Assembly (NCBI RefSeq): GCF_902150045.1
Contig: NZ_CABFVU010000001.1
Location: 1,302,001 to 1,366,000, forward strand
Length of the DNA: 64,000 bases
Direction of reading: 5' to 3'
From: Chitinophaga polysaccharea
GTDB taxonomy: Bacteria > Bacteroidota > Bacteroidia > Chitinophagales > Chitinophagaceae
In this document: piece by piece, positions 61,298 through 64,000 of the stretch
Layout: each line of letters opens with the position of its first letter
How positions within the stretch are numbered: the first letter of the stretch is position 1
The notes under the pieces: generated by a model
Told to the model about the DNA's origin: nothing
The model's database searches: none
Seen by the model: the letters and a program-made list of their open reading frames with translations, nothing else
Translations under genes and position numbers: made by a program

Positions 61298-63406
61298 GTG
61301 GATGTAAAAAAGGACATATTGTGGAGAGTGTATCTGTGCCTCATCGGCATGGCGCTGTTTAGCATCGCTATCCTGGTGAAAGTGTTCTATATCCAGAACG
61401 TACAGGGCAACTACTGGCGCAGTATGGCCGATAGCCTGCATACCGGGTACGTGGCGCTGGATGCGGAAAGAGGCACCATCTACTCGGAGGAAGGCAGGAT
61501 GCTGTCGACCTCCATTCCTTATTTCGACATCCGGATAGATTTTGCAGCAGACGGCCTCCGGGACAAAAACGGCCAGGTGTTCAAGGAAAACCTCGACTCC
61601 CTGTCTTACCGCCTCTCCCAGATATTCACCGACCGCAGCAAAGCATCCTGGAAACAACAACTACAGGAAGGATATAAATCAAAGGACCGTTACTTTTTAT
61701 TAAAAAGAGACGTGCCTTTTAATCAATACCAGGAATTACGCAGCTTCCCGATGTTCCGCCTCGGCAAAAACAAAGGCGGCATGATCGCTGAATCAAAAAG
61801 TAAGCGCATCAATCCCTTTAAACTGCTTGCCAACAGAACCATCGGACTGGCGCGTGAGAATTCCCAGAGCGTAGGCCTCGAAAGAACCTACAATGAATAC
61901 CTGAAAGGCGTTACCGGTAAAAGACTGATGCGCCGCATCGCAGGTGGTACCTATGTGCCCGTTGACGGTTACGATATTGAACCCGAAAACGGCCGCGATA
62001 TAGTGACCACCATAGATGTGAATATGCAGGATATCGTGGAAACGGCCCTCATGAACATGATGGTGCAGAACGAAGCCGAACACGGCACCTGCATCCTGAT
62101 GGAAGTGAAAACAGGTAAAATAAAAGCTATAGCCAACCTCGGCAAACAACCCGATGGCAACGGCTACTGGGAAGATATGAACTATGCACTGCAGGTAGCA
62201 GAACCCGGTTCCACTTTCAAACTGGCCACCATGATCGCAGTGCTGGAAGATAAATACGCCACCATGAATTCCATGGTAAACATGGACGGTGGCCGCTGGC
62301 AGGTAGGCCGCAGAACCGTATTCGATTCTGAACCCCATCCCGGCCCGCAAAACGTAACCATCAAACACGCATTTGAGCTGAGCTCAAATGTAGGCATGGC
62401 AAAACTGGCCTACCAGTTCTATAACCGGCAACCCAACAAGTTCGTAGCCCATCTGAAAAAATTAAGGCTCGATCAGTTTACCGGTATAGACCTCATCGGC
62501 GAAGGAAGACCAGTCATTAAAACAACTGCTTCCAAAACATGGAGCGCTACCTCCCTACCCTGGATGGCATTCGGGTATGAAGTACTTATCAGCCCGCTGC
62601 AAACGTGCATGCTGTACAATGCAGTGGCCAACAACGGGAAAATGATGAAGCCCTACCTCGTCAATTCCATACAGGAATACGGCCAGGTAGTAAAACAGTT
62701 TGAGCCTACCGTATTAATGGACAGCATCTGCTCACAAAGCACGCTGAAACAGGTACAGGCCATGCTGGAAGGCGTACCGGTTAATGGTACCGCGAAGAAG
62801 TTGCGCAGCCAGTTCTACACCTTCGCAGCCAAAACAGGTACCGCACTCGTGGCTAACGGTAACCGCGGGTACGCAGATAAAATATACCAGTCGTCATTCG
62901 CCGGATACTTCCCGGCAAATGATCCGCAGTACACCTGCGTGGTAGTCATAAAAAACAAACCGCATGCTTTGCACTTTTACGGTGCGGGCGTTGCGGGTCC
63001 CGTTTTTAGGGAAGTGGCAGATAAACTGTACGCTATCGCAGTGGAAAGACAAAAACCCATGCAGGCAACCATGCAACTGGATACCCTGCTGTCACTGAAA
63101 AATGGCAAAGGCAGTGAATGGAAACAGATCCTGGGTAAACTGCAGCTGCCTATCAACAACGCCCCCGCTAACAACAGCTGGGTAAGCGCCAGGGTAGCAG
63201 ACCGCAAAATTGCTTTTGAACAGGTAACGCAAACAAAAGGCGCTGTGCCGGATGTTACCGGAATGGGCCTCAAAGATGCCCTGTACCTGCTCGAAAACGC
63301 CGGGCTACGCGTAGTAGTTAAAGGCGCCGGTAAAGTGAAAATGCAATCACTCCCCGGCGGAACAAAAATAGGAAACGAACAAACCATCGTAATAGAACTG
63401 AGCTAG
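61298..63406 (+). CDS. ftsI: Septal peptidoglycan transpeptidase FtsI (class B PBP) with PASTA domain
   Basis: Monofunctional DD-transpeptidase of the divisome. 702 residues: short cytoplasmic tail, membrane helix (about 8-30, VYLCLIGMALFSIAILVKVFY), PBP dimerisation domain, then the transpeptidase with SxxK at Ser305 (PGSTFKLA), SxN at Ser363 (LSSNVGMAK) and KTG at Lys512 (AAKTGTALV). A C-terminal PASTA domain (about 645-702, VPDVTGMGLKDALYLLENAG) is common in this phylum. Start GTG at 61298. It touches murE, which begins on the next base after its stop. Confidence 0.95.
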   Translation: MDVKKDILWRVYLCLIGMALFSIAILVKVFYIQNVQGNYWRSMADSLHTGYVALDAERGTIYSEEGRMLSTSIPYFDIRIDFAADGLRDKNGQVFKENLDSLSYRLSQIFTDRSKASWKQQLQEGYKSKDRYFLLKRDVPFNQYQELRSFPMFRLGKNKGGMIAESKSKRINPFKLLANRTIGLARENSQSVGLERTYNEYLKGVTGKRLMRRIAGGTYVPVDGYDIEPENGRDIVTTIDVNMQDIVETALMNMMVQNEAEHGTCILMEVKTGKIKAIANLGKQPDGNGYWEDMNYALQVAEPGSTFKLATMIAVLEDKYATMNSMVNMDGGRWQVGRRTVFDSEPHPGPQNVTIKHAFELSSNVGMAKLAYQFYNRQPNKFVAHLKKLRLDQFTGIDLIGEGRPVIKTTASKTWSATSLPWMAFGYEVLISPLQTCMLYNAVANNGKMMKPYLVNSIQEYGQVVKQFEPTVLMDSICSQSTLKQVQAMLEGVPVNGTAKKLRSQFYTFAAKTGTALVANGNRGYADKIYQSSFAGYFPANDPQYTCVVVIKNKPHALHFYGAGVAGPVFREVADKLYAIAVERQKPMQATMQLDTLLSLKNGKGSEWKQILGKLQLPINNAPANNSWVSARVADRKIAFEQVTQTKGAVPDVTGMGLKDALYLLENAGLRVVVKGAGKVKMQSLPGGTKIGNEQTIVIELS

Positions 63407-64000
63407 ATGAAAACGCTGCGCGACATATTGTATAATGTAAGCATCCTGGCAGTGCATGGTAATACCGATGTTACCATTCACGCACTCGCCACCGACTCCA
63501 GGTCAATAAAGCCCGGAGATGCTTTCATTGCGGTGAAGGGCGTACACACAGACGGACATGTGTACATTGAAAAAGCGATTGGTTTGGGTGCAGCAGCGGT
63601 GATCTGTGAAACATTACCTGAACAACTGGCAGATAATATATGCTATGTACAGGTAAGCAACAGTGCCGCCAGCAGCGGTATCATGGCGGGCAACTTCTAT
63701 GATAACCCTTCCCATAAAATACAACTGGTAGGCGTTACCGGCACCAACGGGAAAACAACCATTGCTACCCTGCTGTTCCGGTTGTTTACCAAACTGGGAT
63801 ACCACTGCGGATTATTATCCACAGTACAAAATCAGATAGGCGACACCGTTATACCGGCCACACATACCACGCCCGATCCCATCAGCCTGAATGCCCTGCT
63901 GGCACAGATGGTGGACGACGGCTGCCTGTACGTGTTCATGGAAGTAAGCTCCCATGCCATTCACCAACAACGTATTGCCGGGCTAAAATTCGCGGGGGGC
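63407..64000 (+). CDS. murE: UDP-N-acetylmuramyl-tripeptide synthetase, 5' part
   Basis: ATP-dependent ligase adding the third residue of the peptidoglycan stem peptide. Starts MKTLRDILYNVSILAVHGN immediately after the ftsI stop. Visible: ALATDSRSIKPGDAFIAVKG (UDP-binding N-terminal domain), the ATP P-loop GVTGTNGKTTIATLL near residue 107, and HTTPDPISLNALL followed by MEVSSHAIHQQR. Only the first 198 codons are inside the window; the amino-acid-selecting C-terminal domain is not visible, so diaminopimelate versus lysine use cannot be read. Confidence 0.96.
   Translation, partial: MKTLRDILYNVSILAVHGNTDVTIHALATDSRSIKPGDAFIAVKGVHTDGHVYIEKAIGLGAAAVICETLPEQLADNICYVQVSNSAASSGIMAGNFYDNPSHKIQLVGVTGTNGKTTIATLLFRLFTKLGYHCGLLSTVQNQIGDTVIPATHTTPDPISLNALLAQMVDDGCLYVFMEVSSHAIHQQRIAGLKFAGG

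Overview
The window looks like a chromosomal segment from a Bacteroidota bacterium, most probably of the Chitinophagaceae (Chitinophaga-like). The signs are lineage-typical families (SprA, PorD/DUF4835, DUF4296, CHU_C-type T9SS cargo, SusC/SusD with sigma/FecR, a Bacteroidota-type omega subunit), the futalosine menaquinone pathway, weak Shine-Dalgarno sequences, and many starts preceded by the Bacteroidota -7 element TAnnTTTG. No rRNA, tRNA, CRISPR array, transposase or prophage was seen. The DNA reads as conserved core genome with short accessory intervals.

Layout. 1-5 kb: Xaa-Pro aminopeptidase (partial), pckA, folD, queE. 5-7 kb: a PorE-like OmpA/TPR/beta-propeller protein lying between two related palindromic repeats. 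7.6-13.7 kb: e(P4)-type acid phosphatase, dprA, guaB, lnt and an alpha/beta hydrolase. 13.7-19.1 kb: two paralogous secreted proteins with type-B T9SS C-terminal domains, and an SDR oxidoreductase. 19.4-23.4 kb (minus strand): a three-gene operon of a Cys/His-motif protein, a TonB-dependent receptor and a Cys-rich BNR propeller lipoprotein, a candidate metal-handling system. 23.5-31.4 kb (minus): ruvA-sprA, SprA being the 2420-residue T9SS translocon. 31.6-41.5 kb: fabH, a tandem pair of TPR sensor kinases of which one is catalytically degenerate, an NrtR-like regulator, DinB, two GNAT genes, fabD, folE, queD. 41.6-51 kb (plus): mqnB-mqnD, then a sigma/FecR/SusC(STN)/SusD/TlpA locus. 51-58.7 kb (minus): photolyase, class IV aminotransferase, scoAB, and the conserved run bamD-rpoZ-coaBC-porD-DUF4296. 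59.2-64 kb (plus): start of the dcw cluster, mraZ-rsmH-ftsL-ftsI-murE, cut by the window end.

Connections. The T9SS theme recurs: SprA pore, PorD-like and PorE-like accessory proteins, and two type-B cargo proteins. Envelope assembly is represented by BamD, Lnt and the dcw genes. FolE makes dihydroneopterin triphosphate, which QueD uses; QueE acts next toward preQ0. MqnB and MqnD are two steps of futalosine-dependent menaquinone synthesis.

Most interesting signals: (i) three 10-bp-spaced GTG repeats upstream of mraZ, a probable MraZ operator; (ii) a cluster of DnaA-box-like 9-mers beside an AT-rich stretch at the divergence point between bamD and mraZ; (iii) the kinase/pseudokinase TPR pair; (iv) the Cys/His-protein/TonB/BNR operon; (v) families of long intergenic palindromes. 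All are inferences from reading the sequence alone.
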